DNA of 64,000 bases from Desulfofustis sp. GTDB taxonomy: Bacteria > Desulfobacterota > Desulfobulbia > Desulfobulbales > Desulfocapsaceae. Location of the stretch: positions 18,115-82,114 of the forward strand of contig JAJDNR010000026.1 of NCBI GenBank assembly GCA_022340565.1. The letters are read 5' to 3'. A model generated the notes under the pieces. It was given only the letters and a program-made list of their open reading frames with translations, searched no databases and had not been told where the DNA came from. Positions 8,762-18,570 of the stretch are shown here, piece by piece (within the stretch, counting starts at the first letter, position 1; each line of letters starts with the position of its first letter). The position numbers and the translations under genes were made by a program.

Positions 8762-10174
8762 CTACAGGATAAACCGGCTCAAGTCCTGGTCCTCGGCGAT
8801 ATTCTGCAGCTGGCTGCGGACGTAGGCGGCGCTGATAACGAACCGCTGGTCGTCGGTTTCAGATGCATCGAACGACAGATTGTCGAGCACCCGCTCCATC
8901 ACCGTGTGCAGTCTGCGGGCGCCGATTTCCTCGGTGTTCTCGTTCACATGGACGGCGATCCGGGCCATTTCCTCGATGGCGTCATCCTCGAAGACGAGCT
9001 CGATGCCCTCGGTCTCCATCAGTGCGATATACTGCTTGGTGAGCGCATTCTCCGGTTCGGTGAGGATGCGCACGAACTCCTCCATGCCCAGCGAATCGAG
9101 TTCCACCCGGATCGGGAAACGACCCTGCAGTTCAGGTACCAGATCTGACGGTTTGGAAACGTAAAACGCGCCGGAGGCGATGAACAGGATGTGATCGGTT
9201 TTCACCATACCGTGTTTGGTGTTTACCGTCGTACCCTCGACGATCGGCAGCAGATCCCGCTGAACCCCTTCTCGCGACACGTCGGGCCCGTGGGTGCCGT
9301 GTCTCGATGCGATCTTGTCGATTTCGTCAAGAAAGATGATACCCGACTCCTCGGTCCGTTTCAGCGCCTCTTTCATGACCTTGTCCATATCGATGAGCCG
9401 CTCCATCTCCTGCTGCTTGAGCGCCTCCATCGCATCGGGTATCTTCAGTTTGCGCTCTTTCTTCTTGCGCGGAAACATCTTGCTGAAGGCATCCTGAAGA
9501 TTGGACTGCATGTCCTCGAGCCCGGACGTCGTCATGATTTCGACCATCGGCATCGACTTGGGTTCATCGAGGGTCAGTTCCACCTCACGCTCGTTGAATT
9601 TACCGTCCCTCAGCATCTGTCTGAGTTTTTCACGGGTCGAGGACTCGTGTTCTCGGGCCGCTGGGACGCCGGCCCCTTTCTGGTTTACCAGCGTAAAGGA
9701 CCCATTGCCTTCCGGCCCGGAACTGGATAGCGGGCTCGACTTCCCCGGACCCGGGGGGAGCAGCAGATCGAGGATTTTGTCCTCGGCCTGTGCCTCGGCG
9801 ATGCCCCGTAGCCGCTGCTTCTCCTCGGACTTGACCATGCCGATGGCGATTTCGACCAGATCCCTGATCATCGACTCGACATCACGTCCGACATAACCGA
9901 CTTCGGTGAATTTCGACGCTTCCACCTTCAGGAACGGCGACTCTGCAAGGATTGCCAGGCGCCGTGCGATCTCCGTCTTGCCGACGCCGGTGGGTCCGAT
10001 CATGATGATATTCTTCGGTGCAATTTCCTCCCTGAGCGGGGACGAAACCTGGCGCCTGCGCCAGCGGTTGCGCAGGGCAATGGCCACCGAGCGCTTGGCG
10101 TCTTTCTGACCGACGATGAATTTATCGAGAGCGGCAACCGTCTCCCGCGGAGTTAACGACTGTATCTTTTTCAT
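8762..10174 (-). CDS. hslU: HslU, ATPase subunit of the HslVU protease
   Basis: The 470-residue AAA+ unfoldase feeds proteins to the HslV peptidase. Seen are the N-terminal [17 protein letters not shown], the Walker A GPTGVGKT near residue 60, Walker [12 protein letters not shown], and the C-terminal [10 protein letters not shown]...LSRFIL tail that docks into HslV. The intermediate domain is somewhat long and charged ([11 protein letters not shown]). The start overlaps the hslV stop by ATGA. It ends the xerC-hslV-hslU operon, an order shared with many bacteria (codV-codW-clpY in Bacillus). Confidence 0.96.
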   Translation of the reverse strand: MKKIQSLTPRETVAALDKFIVGQKDAKRSVAIALRNRWRRRQVSSPLREEIAPKNIIMIGPTGVGKTEIARRLAILAESPFLKVEASKFTEVGYVGRDVESMIRDLVEIAIGMVKSEEKQRLRGIAEAQAEDKILDLLLPPGPGKSSPLSSSGPEGNGSFTLVNQKGAGVPAAREHESSTREKLRQMLRDGKFNEREVELTLDEPKSMPMVEIMTTSGLEDMQSNLQDAFSKMFPRKKKERKLKIPDAMEALKQQEMERLIDMDKVMKEALKRTEESGIIFLDEIDKIASRHGTHGPDVSREGVQRDLLPIVEGTTVNTKHGMVKTDHILFIASGAFYVSKPSDLVPELQGRFPIRVELDSLGMEEFVRILTEPENALTKQYIALMETEGIELVFEDDAIEEMARIAVHVNENTEEIGARRLHTVMERVLDNLSFDASETDDQRFVISAAYVRSQLQNIAEDQDLSRFIL

Positions 10175-10701
10175 AGTTTTTCAAAAACGGCTGACTGGTT
10201 GGTAAATACACAGATAGATCCGGCAATCTCCATCGCGGTTCGGCAGATCTCTTCGGCTTCAAGGTCGCTCTTACGGACCAGTGCAAGGGCCGCGGCGTGG
10301 GCATACGGCCCGCCCGAGCCGATTGCGAGGACTCCGGAATCCGGCTCGATCACGTCCCCATTCCCGGAGATGAGCAGCGAGTGGTCCCTGTCGACAGCAA
10401 TAAGCATGGCTTCCAGCCGTCGCAGCATGCGGTCGGTGCGCCAGTCCTTGGCAAGTTCAACTGCCGAACGCATCAGATTTCCATTGTACTGCTCGAGTTT
10501 CGCCTCAAATTTGTCGAACAGCGTAAAGGCATCGGCAGTGGCGCCTGCGAATCCGCAGATAACCTGATCGTGATAGAGTCGGCGAACTTTCCTGGCATTA
10601 TGCTTGATCACGGTGTTTCCCAGCGACACCTGCCCGTCCCCGGCCACAACCACTTGACCCTTGTGCCGCACCGATAAAATCGTCGTCGATCGGATTTTCA
10701 T
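10171..10701 (-). CDS. hslV: HslV, peptidase subunit of the HslVU protease
   Basis: The 176-residue threonine peptidase has the family hallmarks [52 protein letters not shown] and [15 protein letters not shown]. The catalytic Thr is expected at residue 6 or 7 after removal of a short leader MKIRS, as in Thermotoga-like HslV. The ATG at 10701 has GGAG and GAGG just upstream. An upstream extension of ten residues exists but does not fit the family. It overlaps hslU by four bases and follows xerC by 50. Confidence 0.95.
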   Translation of the reverse strand: MKIRSTTILSVRHKGQVVVAGDGQVSLGNTVIKHNARKVRRLYHDQVICGFAGATADAFTLFDKFEAKLEQYNGNLMRSAVELAKDWRTDRMLRRLEAMLIAVDRDHSLLISGNGDVIEPDSGVLAIGSGGPYAHAAALALVRKSDLEAEEICRTAMEIAGSICVFTNQSAVFEKL

Positions 10702-10751
10702 CCTCAAAACTCCTGCTTCGTGCCTGGGCACGTTCCCTGTGCTTATGTATC

Positions 10752-11669
10752 TTAACGCTTCGTGTTAGTCAGCGGGTGCGCTCTATCGTAAATCTCGGTT
10801 ATGTGATCGAGGGTGAGATGGGTATATTTCTGCGTGGTGGACAGGCTCGCATGACCAAGCAGTTCCTGGACTGATCGCAGATCCGCACCCATTTCCAGAA
10901 GATGGGTCGCAAACGAGTGGCGCAGCGCATGCGGGGTCACCGGAATCTGGATGCCCGCACGCTGGCCGTAGAATGCGACGAACCGTTCGATACTCCGGGT
11001 GGTGAGTCTTCCGCCACGATGATTGATGAACAGTGCCCGGTCGTCGATCTTTCTGCCTTTTTCGATAGCGGCGAGGATCAGGTGCGACCGTTCACCCCGC
11101 TGATATCTGGTTATCGCCTCGATGGCCGGTCCGCCCACAGGCACCAGCCGTTCCTTGTTTCCTTTGCCCCTCACCCTAAGCATTTCCGAACTCAAATCAA
11201 GATCGTCAAGATCGGTCGAAACCAGTTCTGCAACGCGGATTCCGGTTGAATAGAGCATTTCCAGAATGGCCCGGTCTCGATGTTTGAAGCGATCCTGATC
11301 CATTGGTGCATCGAGCAGCAGAAAGGTCTGGTCGACGGTCAGAAACCCGGGGATACGTTTGCCGATCTTCGGTCCAGCTATGCCGCTGAGCGGGTCATGA
11401 CCGACAATCCGCTCACGCTGCATGAACTTGATGAATGAGCGCAGTGCCGAAAGTTTCCGGGCTACCGTCGCCGCCTCGTTTATCCCGTGCAGGCTCCTGA
11501 TGTAGCTTCGCACATGTGCGGGTTCGATCTGCTCCACCCCGTCAAGGTTATTATTACAGCTCTGAAATTCGAGCAGATCGTGACGATAGCCGGATACGGT
11601 ATGACTCGAATAGCCTTTTTCGTTTTCCAGCCAGCTGCAGAACAGCGCTATTGCCTCCGTCAGATTCAT
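10752..11669 (-). CDS. xerC: Tyrosine recombinase XerC
   Basis: The 305-residue site-specific recombinase resolves chromosome dimers together with XerD at dif. The N-terminal core-binding SAM-like domain occupies about residues 1-90. The catalytic domain shows Arg in STGIRVAEL, Lys in [21 protein letters not shown] with the His-x-x-Arg pair, [11 protein letters not shown] with the second His, and the nucleophile Tyr in QKYTH. The ATG at 11669 is preferred over an in-frame TTG two codons upstream. It is the first gene of xerC-hslV-hslU and diverges from xseB. Confidence 0.93.
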   Translation of the reverse strand: MNLTEAIALFCSWLENEKGYSSHTVSGYRHDLLEFQSCNNNLDGVEQIEPAHVRSYIRSLHGINEAATVARKLSALRSFIKFMQRERIVGHDPLSGIAGPKIGKRIPGFLTVDQTFLLLDAPMDQDRFKHRDRAILEMLYSTGIRVAELVSTDLDDLDLSSEMLRVRGKGNKERLVPVGGPAIEAITRYQRGERSHLILAAIEKGRKIDDRALFINHRGGRLTTRSIERFVAFYGQRAGIQIPVTPHALRHSFATHLLEMGADLRSVQELLGHASLSTTQKYTHLTLDHITEIYDRAHPLTNTKR

Positions 11670-11713
11670 CCGCAAATCATTCCGCTTTCTCTTTCCGGCA
11701 CGTGCCGCCGATA

Positions 11714-11738
11714 ATCAGCGCTTGCACACAGCGCTGAT
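11714..11738. promoter_or_regulatory. Dyad between divergent xerC and xseB
   Basis: A perfect 8-bp inverted repeat, ATCAGCGC / GCGCTGAT, has a 9-nt spacer and sits in the 158-base divergent gap. A perfect TATAAT box follows at 11760-11765, about 60 bases before the xseB start, but no good -35 box is spaced correctly. The dyad could be an operator shared by both operons. Confidence 0.35.
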
Positions 11739-11827
11739 CGTGTGGTATTCAGCGTCCAGTATAATCAGCCACCACTGTTTTTCAATCTGACCGGTGCATT
11801 AACCGTTATCCCCTGCTTCCTCTCGCC

Positions 11828-12061
11828 ATGGCCAAAAAAACCTTTGAATCAGCCCTTTCCAGACTCGAGCAGATAACCGAAGAACTCGAGCAAGGCGATC
11901 TCAGTCTCGAAGACAGTCTGAAAAAATTCGACGAGGGTATTCAACTTACCGAGTTCTGTAATGCAAAGCTGACCGAAGCCAGAGCGCGGGTTGAGATTCT
12001 GCTCGAAAAAAACGGTAAGCTCGAGGCCGAACCGTTCGAGGAAGTCGACCCGGATGATTAA
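11828..12061 (+). CDS. xseB: Exodeoxyribonuclease VII small subunit
   Basis: The 77-residue all-helical protein is the small subunit of exonuclease VII, which degrades single-stranded DNA and needs the XseA large subunit, not present here. The family signature [35 protein letters not shown] is essentially complete across residues 4-40. Its stop lies inside the first codons of ispA (8-base overlap). The xseB-ispA-dxs order is widespread in Proteobacteria. Confidence 0.95.
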   Translation: MAKKTFESALSRLEQITEELEQGDLSLEDSLKKFDEGIQLTEFCNAKLTEARARVEILLEKNGKLEAEPFEEVDPDD

Positions 12062-12944
12062 AGAGTACCTGCAGGCCAGAAGGACACTGGTCGAAAACCG
12101 GCTCGAAGCACTGATGTTCCGGGTCGACGGGCCCTTCAAGGATATCATCGAAGCGATGCGCTACAGCCTATTCGCGGGTGGCAAACGGATCCGCCCGATT
12201 CTCTGCGTAGCGGCAGCCGAAGCGATCACCAGTGATGCAGAACTGCTGGACGAAATTCTCGACATCGGCTGCGCGATCGAATGCATCCATACGTACTCAC
12301 TGATCCATGACGATCTGCCAGCCATGGACGACGACACCCTCAGACGCGGCAAGCCAACCAACCATGTGCTGTTCGGCGAAGCCACAGCGATTCTCGCCGG
12401 CGACGGGTTACTCACCTTTGCCTTCGAACTGCTCTCTTCCCCTGCCGAGAAGATCGGTCCAGCGGCCCGCCTCCGGATCATCAACCTCGTTGCCCATGCA
12501 GCGGGCCCCGAGGGCATGGTGGGAGGCCAAGCACTCGACATTGCGGGGGAAAACACTGATTACCCGTTCACACATCTGAAGACCATTCATAGCAGCAAAA
12601 CCGGCGCACTGATCAAAGCCTCGATCGGAGCCGGCGCCATCGGCGCCGGTGCCGACCGGCGCCAGCTGGACGATCTGGTTCATTACGGCGCGGCCATCGG
12701 CCTGGCTTTTCAGATCGTCGACGATCTGCTCGATGCGACATCGACAACCGAAATCCTTGGAAAATCGGCCGGCTCCGATAAGGTAAGGGGCAAAGCCACC
12801 TACCCCGGCTATTTCGGCATCGAGGAAACCAGAAATCGAGCCCGCAGCGCAGTGCGGGAAGCCACCGATGCCCTGAGTGGTTTCGGCAGCGAAGCGCTGC
12901 AACTCAGAGAGCTTGCCGAATACATCCAGCAGCGCACCTATTGA
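12054..12944 (+). CDS. ispA: Polyprenyl diphosphate synthase (farnesyl/geranylgeranyl type)
   Basis: The 296-residue enzyme condenses isopentenyl diphosphate with allylic diphosphates. The first Asp-rich motif is [14 protein letters not shown] and the second is [15 protein letters not shown] near residue 43 binds isopentenyl diphosphate. Short-chain product (C15 or C20) is inferred from the family. The start at 12054 overlaps the end of xseB by eight bases; a longer frame upstream reads through xseB and is rejected. It supplies isoprenoids downstream of dxs, the next gene, and ispE elsewhere in the window. Confidence 0.94.
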   Translation: MIKEYLQARRTLVENRLEALMFRVDGPFKDIIEAMRYSLFAGGKRIRPILCVAAAEAITSDAELLDEILDIGCAIECIHTYSLIHDDLPAMDDDTLRRGKPTNHVLFGEATAILAGDGLLTFAFELLSSPAEKIGPAARLRIINLVAHAAGPEGMVGGQALDIAGENTDYPFTHLKTIHSSKTGALIKASIGAGAIGAGADRRQLDDLVHYGAAIGLAFQIVDDLLDATSTTEILGKSAGSDKVRGKATYPGYFGIEETRNRARSAVREATDALSGFGSEALQLRELAEYIQQRTY

Positions 12945-13056
12945 CGATGCTGCTCAAGGTTGTCCGATAGTGGTTCTCATTCACATTTTCTTTTACTGAA
13001 ATCGATAATTGATTATGGTATAGCGAACCGACAAAACTTCAGTGTGGCATGATTGC

Positions 13057-14961
13057 ATGTTTTTACCATCAGCGACCACCAGCGGACCGAGCCGTCTGCT
13101 GGACAGCATAGACAGTCCCGTAGATCTCAGAAAACTCAAACGCGGTGAACTCCCCGGCTTGGCACGGGAAATCCGCGCGCTGCTGATCGACTCGGTAGCG
13201 AAAACCGGAGGACATCTCGGCCCGAGCCTCGGCGTCGTCGAACTTACCCTGGCGCTTCACTACGTTTTCAACACCCCTGTGGACAAGCTTATCTGGGACG
13301 TGGGACACCAGAGCTATGCCCACAAGATCATCACCGGACGCCGACAGCGCTTCCATACGCTGAGACAGTATCAGGGGATCAGCGGCTTTCCGAAAACCGC
13401 GGAAAGCGAATACGACACCTTTGAAACCGGACATTCTTCGACGTCGATTTCCGCAGCGCTGGGAATAGCCCTGGGCAAAGATATCAAAAACGATCCGGCC
13501 AAGGCAATCGCGGTCATCGGCGACGGATCGATGACTGCTGGAATGGCCTTCGAAGCGCTGAACCAGGCAGGTCATATCAACAAGGATCTGATTGTCGTGC
13601 TCAACGACAACGAAATGTCGATATCGCCAAATGTCGGTGCCCTGTCCAGTTTTCTCAGCCGTAAGCTGACCGGACGAACGATGCGCCGCCTCAAGGACCA
13701 TCTGGTGGAGCGGCTTGGACAGTTGTCAAATGTTGGAGAAAATATTCTCACCGTTTTAAAGAAGAGCGAGGACAGTTTCAAGAGCTTCTTCACCCCGGGC
13801 ATGCTGTTCGAAGCATTGAAATTCGACTATGTCGGCCCGCTCAACGGTCATAATCTGGATGAGTTGATAGACACCTTCGAAACCGTTCGGGACACCCAGG
13901 TGGGGCCGATTCTGATCCACGTGCTTACCACCAAGGGCAAGGGCTATGAACCCGCCGAAAACAACCCGGGAACCTTTCACGGCGTAGGTCCGTTCAAGTC
14001 CGATACCGGCAGCCTCATTCCCGGGAACGGACCGGTATCCTATACCAAAGTGTTCGGCAAGACTCTGGTCGAGATCGGCAGATCCAATGACAAAGTGGTT
14101 GCCATATCTGCAGCAATGGCCGAGGGCACAGGCATGACGGACTTCGCCAAGGCTTACCCCGACCGCTTTTTCGATGTTGGCATCGCCGAACAACATGCCG
14201 TTACCTTTGCCGCCGGTCTGGCCACGGAAGGGCTGCACCCTGTCGTTGCGATCTACTCGACATTTTTCCAGCGCGCCTATGACCAGATCATCCACGATGT
14301 CTGCATTACCGGTTTACCAGTGACGCTGGCGATAGACCGGGCCGGCGTGGTGGGCGCCGACGGTCCGACCCATCACGGCGTTTTCGACCTGTCGTTCCTG
14401 CGGGTCATCCCCAATCTGGTATTCATGGCCCCCAAGGACGAGGAAGAGCTGCGGCACATGCTCTATACCGCGATCCTTCACCAGGGTCCGTCAGCGCTCA
14501 GGTACCCCCGAGGAAGCGGTGAAAATGTAGAACTTTCAAAGTCGTTGAAAAACCTAGAAATTGGCCGCGGAGAACTGCTCAGAAACGGTGAAGATATCCT
14601 GCTGCTGCCGGTCGGCAACCGGGTTCATCCGGCACTGCGGGCAGCCAGCGGGCTGCAGAAGCTCGGCATCGACGCGGCAGTTATCAACCCCCGCTTCATC
14701 AAACCGCTCGACATGGAACTGATCTGCGACTGGGCGTCTGCTACCGGTCGAGTGATAACCATCGAGGACAATGTCAGGCAGGGCGGTTTCGGCAGCAGTA
14801 TCCTGGAGTTGTTCAGCCGCTGCGGCCTCTGTGTCAAAACGAGCCTGCTCGCCCACCCGGACCGGTTCGTCGAGCACGGCCCGCAGAAGACCCTGTGGCG
14901 CAACAGTTCAATCAACTCGGTGGCGATTACCGAGGCGGCGATCCAGCTGATGAATCGATAA
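13057..14961 (+). CDS. dxs: 1-deoxy-D-xylulose-5-phosphate synthase
   Basis: The protein of about 634 residues makes the first intermediate of the methylerythritol phosphate pathway from pyruvate and glyceraldehyde 3-phosphate, using thiamine diphosphate. Seen are GHLGPSLGVVELT, WDVGHQSYAHKI, the ThDP motif GDGSMTAGMAFEALN...LNDNEMSIS, and the transketolase-type DVGIAEQHAVTFAAGLA and GPTHHGVFD. The ATG at 13057 is chosen; a GTG at 13042 would add five residues. It follows ispA by 112 bases, so it may have its own promoter, though I could not identify one firmly. Confidence 0.95.
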   Translation: MFLPSATTSGPSRLLDSIDSPVDLRKLKRGELPGLAREIRALLIDSVAKTGGHLGPSLGVVELTLALHYVFNTPVDKLIWDVGHQSYAHKIITGRRQRFHTLRQYQGISGFPKTAESEYDTFETGHSSTSISAALGIALGKDIKNDPAKAIAVIGDGSMTAGMAFEALNQAGHINKDLIVVLNDNEMSISPNVGALSSFLSRKLTGRTMRRLKDHLVERLGQLSNVGENILTVLKKSEDSFKSFFTPGMLFEALKFDYVGPLNGHNLDELIDTFETVRDTQVGPILIHVLTTKGKGYEPAENNPGTFHGVGPFKSDTGSLIPGNGPVSYTKVFGKTLVEIGRSNDKVVAISAAMAEGTGMTDFAKAYPDRFFDVGIAEQHAVTFAAGLATEGLHPVVAIYSTFFQRAYDQIIHDVCITGLPVTLAIDRAGVVGADGPTHHGVFDLSFLRVIPNLVFMAPKDEEELRHMLYTAILHQGPSALRYPRGSGENVELSKSLKNLEIGRGELLRNGEDILLLPVGNRVHPALRAASGLQKLGIDAAVINPRFIKPLDMELICDWASATGRVITIEDNVRQGGFGSSILELFSRCGLCVKTSLLAHPDRFVEHGPQKTLWRNSSINSVAITEAAIQLMNR

Positions 14962-15005
14962 ACGACGGTGCCTGCAAACACCCTGCGTCCGCCCTGCACA
15001 TTCCG

Positions 15006-16016
15006 TCACACCTTGAAATAGTCCTTATACCAGGTGACAAACTGATCGATGCCGAATTCCAGGGTGGTACTGGGCCGATACTCCAGATCCCTGACCAGAT
15101 CCTCCACATCGGCATAGGTCGCCGGCACGTCGCCGGGCTGCATATCGAGCATATTCTTTCTGGCCTTGACGCCCAGGCGGTCCTCGAGTACCTCGATATA
15201 GCGGAGCAGCTTTTCCTTGTTGTTGTTGCCGATGTTGTACACCCGGTACGGACAGTAGGAAGTGGCAGGATCAGGGGCGTCGCCGGACCAGTTCCGGTCC
15301 GGTTCGGGGATTTTGAAGATGACCCGGCACACGCCTTCGACGATGTCGTCGATATAGGTGAAGTCACGTTCCATATTGCCGTGGTTGAAGACGTTGATCG
15401 GTTCACCGGCAAGCATCGCTCTGGTAAAGAGGAACAGCGCCATGTCCGGCCTTCCCCAGGGGCCGTAAACGGTGAAAAATCTTAAGCCGGTGGTGGGGAG
15501 CCTGAACAGGTGGCTGTAGGTGTGGGCCATCAGTTCATTGGCTTTTTTGGACGCAGCATAAAGCGACACCGGATGATCCACGTTGTCGTGCACCGAAAAC
15601 GGCATGGAGGTGTTGGCGCCGTAGACTGAACTCGATGATGCATAGACCAGGTGTTTGACTCCAGTGTGGCGGCAGCCTTCCAGAACGTTGACGAAACCGA
15701 CCAGGTTCGTGTCGACGTAGGAATGAGGATTGATCAGAGAATATCGGACGCCGGCCTGGGCGGCGAGATTGACCACCGCATCGAACGAGTAGCGCTGAAA
15801 CAGCCGCTCCATGGCGACCCGGTCGCTCAGATCGATATTCTCGTGCACGAACCGTTCCCCTTCGGCAAGTGCAGCCATGCGGTCGATCTTGAGCCGGGGG
15901 TCATAGTAGTCGTTGATATTGTCGAGCCCGACCACCCGGATCCCCTGGGCCGTCAGCCGGCCGGTCAGATGAGCCCCGATAAAGCCCGCGGCTCCGGTCA
16001 CCAGAATCGTTTTCAT
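15006..16016 (-). CDS. NAD-dependent epimerase, UDP-glucuronate 4-epimerase type
   Basis: The 336-residue extended short-chain dehydrogenase has the Rossmann motif TGAAGFIGAHL at the N-terminus, the catalytic Ser in YASSSSVYG, and a YxxxK motif in SLYAASKKANELM. The sequences NINDYYDP, QAGVRYSL and FTVYGPWGRPDM are typical of CapI/LpsL-like UDP-glucuronate 4-epimerases, which make UDP-galacturonate for envelope polysaccharides. No other polysaccharide genes are adjacent. A strong terminator lies between it and the upstream aldolase gene, so it must have its own promoter or rely on readthrough. Confidence 0.88.
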   Translation of the reverse strand: MKTILVTGAAGFIGAHLTGRLTAQGIRVVGLDNINDYYDPRLKIDRMAALAEGERFVHENIDLSDRVAMERLFQRYSFDAVVNLAAQAGVRYSLINPHSYVDTNLVGFVNVLEGCRHTGVKHLVYASSSSVYGANTSMPFSVHDNVDHPVSLYAASKKANELMAHTYSHLFRLPTTGLRFFTVYGPWGRPDMALFLFTRAMLAGEPINVFNHGNMERDFTYIDDIVEGVCRVIFKIPEPDRNWSGDAPDPATSYCPYRVYNIGNNNKEKLLRYIEVLEDRLGVKARKNMLDMQPGDVPATYADVEDLVRDLEYRPSTTLEFGIDQFVTWYKDYFKV

Positions 16017-16036
16017 CTCATCTTATTCCTGATACA

Positions 16037-16069
16037 TAAAAACTCCCCTGATACGGCGACCAGGGGAGT
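16037..16069 (-). terminator. Rho-independent terminator after the aldolase gene
   Basis: On the minus strand a perfect 9-bp stem, ACTCCCCTG / CAGGGGAGT with a 10-nt loop, is followed directly by a run of five T. It lies 31 bases after the aldolase stop codon and separates it from the epimerase gene. Confidence 0.85.
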
Positions 16070-16099
16070 CGAATTGGTTCATGGAGGGCCGGCAGCAGA

Positions 16100-17371
16100 T
16101 TAATCGTCGAAATCCCCTTCGGGCCCTTTGTCGACATCGAGGGTCTTGGCCCGTTCGATGATTTTCTCTTTCGTCCAGTCTTCCGGCTTCTCGATGCTCG
16201 TTGCGGTGGTGCCGATGTCGTGCGATCCTGCTTCGACGAGCAGTTCCATGGCCAGCGGAGCCGTGTCTTCAGCGTTGAACACGTCGACGAGCATCGAATA
16301 GGTGAACTCCTCCACCCGTTTCACCATACGCGCCCGTACATCAGCCGGCTGTGCCATCAACCAGTTGTCCACCGGCAGGTTGAGATTTTTGTAGTTCCCA
16401 CCTTTCCATCCCTTTGCATCGGCATAAGCAGCCATCCGCGCCCATACCTCTTCGCTGACGCCTTCCCCCGCAACCTTGATGAATCTGCCGTCACGGTCGG
16501 TAATGGCATTGCCGTAATCGTTGACCTCGACCCCCCAGGAAACCATCTGCAGCGCGGTCGCCACATTGGCCTTGGTGGTGTTGGTCTGCGATACGATGGC
16601 CCGCAGCCTGTCCGAGTTGTTGCCTGAGGTACCGTGCTGGGCGCCAGACACGCGGTACGGTTCGAGACTCTTGTGGATGGCGGCGGTAAGTTCCACCTGG
16701 ATACCTTCACCGCTCGCCTCGATACCGTGAGCGGAGCCGTTGTTCAGCGCGATCCAGTCGGGGAATATTCCATGGGCATTGAGCCCCTTGATCAGAAACC
16801 CGGCATCATCAACCGTCGACAGCCCCTCGTTTCCCTTGATCTCGCCGACCTCGGTTTCGAGCCCGGACCAGCCGGGAATGTACTGGTTCAGTTCGATATT
16901 GGCAAGCAGGTTCAGATCGTCCTGCATATGTGACGCATCGACTGCAATCGACGTGATGCCGGCGTCGAACATCGACGGGATCTCGATTCTCGCCGCCTCG
17001 ATGTCATCATCAGATTTGAGGCCGTAATGATCGGCATGAACCGCAACCGGGATGGTGATTCCCAGCTGGTTGCAAGCTCCATCCACGAGACGGGCGATGT
17101 TCCAGAAATTGACCGGGCAGTAATTCGATTCGGATTTGGCGATCTCGACGATCAATGCGGCATTGGCCCGCTGAGCAGCGAGAAGCGCCCCCTGGATCAC
17201 GAAAAAGTTTCTTCCGTTTGCGGCCATGGTCATCGCCCTGGTCTTCTTGCGCATGGCTTGGTCTATGACCTTGCCGCTGACCAGCAGTGCTCTGGAATTG
17301 GGAAACAGCAGTTTTACCGTCGGCGGCCGGCCCACCGCAAGGGCCCTGTCGAACAATCCTTGATCGCTCAT
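16100..17371 (-). CDS. Class II fructose-1,6-bisphosphate aldolase, long form
   Basis: The 423-residue zinc-type aldolase splits or forms fructose 1,6-bisphosphate. Seen are VHADHYG (catalytic Asp and zinc-binding His), AVDASHMQ, ETEVGEIKGNEG, ALNNGSAHG and GAQHGTSG for the metal and phosphate sites, and KANVATALQ near the phosphate loop. It is longer than the usual 285-360 residues because of an N-terminal extension of about 45 residues and a C-terminal extension of about 90. An excellent AGGAGG ribosome site precedes the ATG. With the bisphosphatase genes at the window start it points to gluconeogenic hexose synthesis. Confidence 0.88.
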   Translation of the reverse strand: MSDQGLFDRALAVGRPPTVKLLFPNSRALLVSGKVIDQAMRKKTRAMTMAANGRNFFVIQGALLAAQRANAALIVEIAKSESNYCPVNFWNIARLVDGACNQLGITIPVAVHADHYGLKSDDDIEAARIEIPSMFDAGITSIAVDASHMQDDLNLLANIELNQYIPGWSGLETEVGEIKGNEGLSTVDDAGFLIKGLNAHGIFPDWIALNNGSAHGIEASGEGIQVELTAAIHKSLEPYRVSGAQHGTSGNNSDRLRAIVSQTNTTKANVATALQMVSWGVEVNDYGNAITDRDGRFIKVAGEGVSEEVWARMAAYADAKGWKGGNYKNLNLPVDNWLMAQPADVRARMVKRVEEFTYSMLVDVFNAEDTAPLAMELLVEAGSHDIGTTATSIEKPEDWTKEKIIERAKTLDVDKGPEGDFDD

Positions 17372-17536
17372 GATCCTCCTCTTCTCTTATCTGTTGGGTG
17401 AGAGCCCGGGCAGCGTCCCGGCTCCGTCTGTTACGGCTGTGTTCGAAATGAACAGAACGATAATGACTTCCGACCTCTGCAGCACTCTCTCAATCTATAA
17501 TGCACACCGGAAGAGAAATCCAGTAACGGTCCGGGC

Positions 17537-18303
17537 TTACCCATCGGTTTTCACGCTGAAGCCAGAAAACGGCCTTCGCCCGAAAAACCACACGGCCAGG
17601 ACGCTCACCTCATAGAGTACCAGCAGCGGGATTCCCATCATCATCTGATTGACGATGTCGGGTGTCGGTGTCAGGATTGCGGCGACGATGAAATTGATCA
17701 GGATCGCATATTTCCGATTCCGGTTCAGAAACGATACCGAAACCAGCCCGGCCTTGGCGAGAAACACCATTGCCACCGGCATCTCGAAAATCACACCGAA
17801 GGCGATAAGCAACCTGAGCGCCAGCGAGAAATATTCGCTGACGGCCGGCAGCGAAGTCAGAAATTCGTTGTTGTATCCGACCAGGAACTTGAATGCGGGA
17901 GGAAACACGAGAAAATAACCGAAGGCGGTACCGGACACGAAGAAGATGGTCGAGATCAACGTAAACGGCAGGATGACCCTGCGCTCATGCCGATATAAAC
18001 CGGGCGCTACGAACCGCCAGATCTGGTAGAAAATAACCGGGCTGGCCAGAATGATACCGCAGACCAGGGCGAGCTTCAGATAAAAAAAAACCCCTCCTGG
18101 TAGGACGTGAAAATCAGGCTGGTTCCGTCCGGAAGCACTTTGGTGAGCGGTTTGAAGAACCAGGTGCCGATCGGTCTGATCACTGCATAACTGGCGCAAA
18201 ATCCGGCAAAAACAGCAACGAACGAGTAGATGAGACAGCTCCGCAACTCCCTGAGATGTTCGGTCAGCGGCTGGTCTTCAAAGCTGTCGTGGTGGGTGGT
18301 CAT
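17537..18303 (-). CDS. tatC: TatC, twin-arginine translocase subunit, split by a one-base frame change
   Basis: The product would be a 255-residue six-helix membrane protein that receives folded twin-arginine substrates. The first part (from MTTHHDSFEDQPLTEHLREL at 18303) runs to SYQEGFFF and then stops at 18076. The second part continues in the -1 frame as YLKLALVCGII to the normal end near 17540. The break is exactly at nine T's (minus strand; plus-strand A's at 18082-18090). Re-reading one T gives EGFFFYLK, which matches the family (EAFFTYLK-like). Explanations are a missing T in the sequence, transcriptional slippage, or -1 ribosomal frameshifting. The start is set by family fit. No tatA or tatB is nearby. 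Confidence 0.88.
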
Positions 18304-18494
18304 GTGGACTGGGGGCAGGTTGAATTTGGCGATTTCACGCACAGGCTTGCTTACCATTTGATTGTCGTTTTTGCAATACCTAGCTCGGCCTTCGATGAAA
18401 ACAGGCGTGCCGCACCGCACTTGAAAACGTACCGGCACCGGTCGTTGCAGGACAAGTTTTTTCGCCCACCTCGGTCAGAAAGTACCTAAGATAA

Positions 18495-18524
18495 TTGAAT
18501 TCTTGTAAGTTATTGGGATAGAAT
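18495..18524 (+). promoter_or_regulatory. Putative sigma-70 promoter of the pilR-like gene
   Basis: TTGAAT (18495-18500) and TAGAAT (18519-18524) are separated by 18 bases, 47 bases before the ATG at 18571. It lies in the divergent gap with tatC. Confidence 0.5.
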
Positions 18525-18570
18525 AGGGTAACTTTGACAAACCATTACACACCTTTTCCGGGCATAAACC

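Noticed and set aside
11991-12053. Longer ispA start inside xseB
   Set aside because: The extension is Arg/Ser-rich and reads xseB codons in another frame. The family N-terminus begins at 12054.
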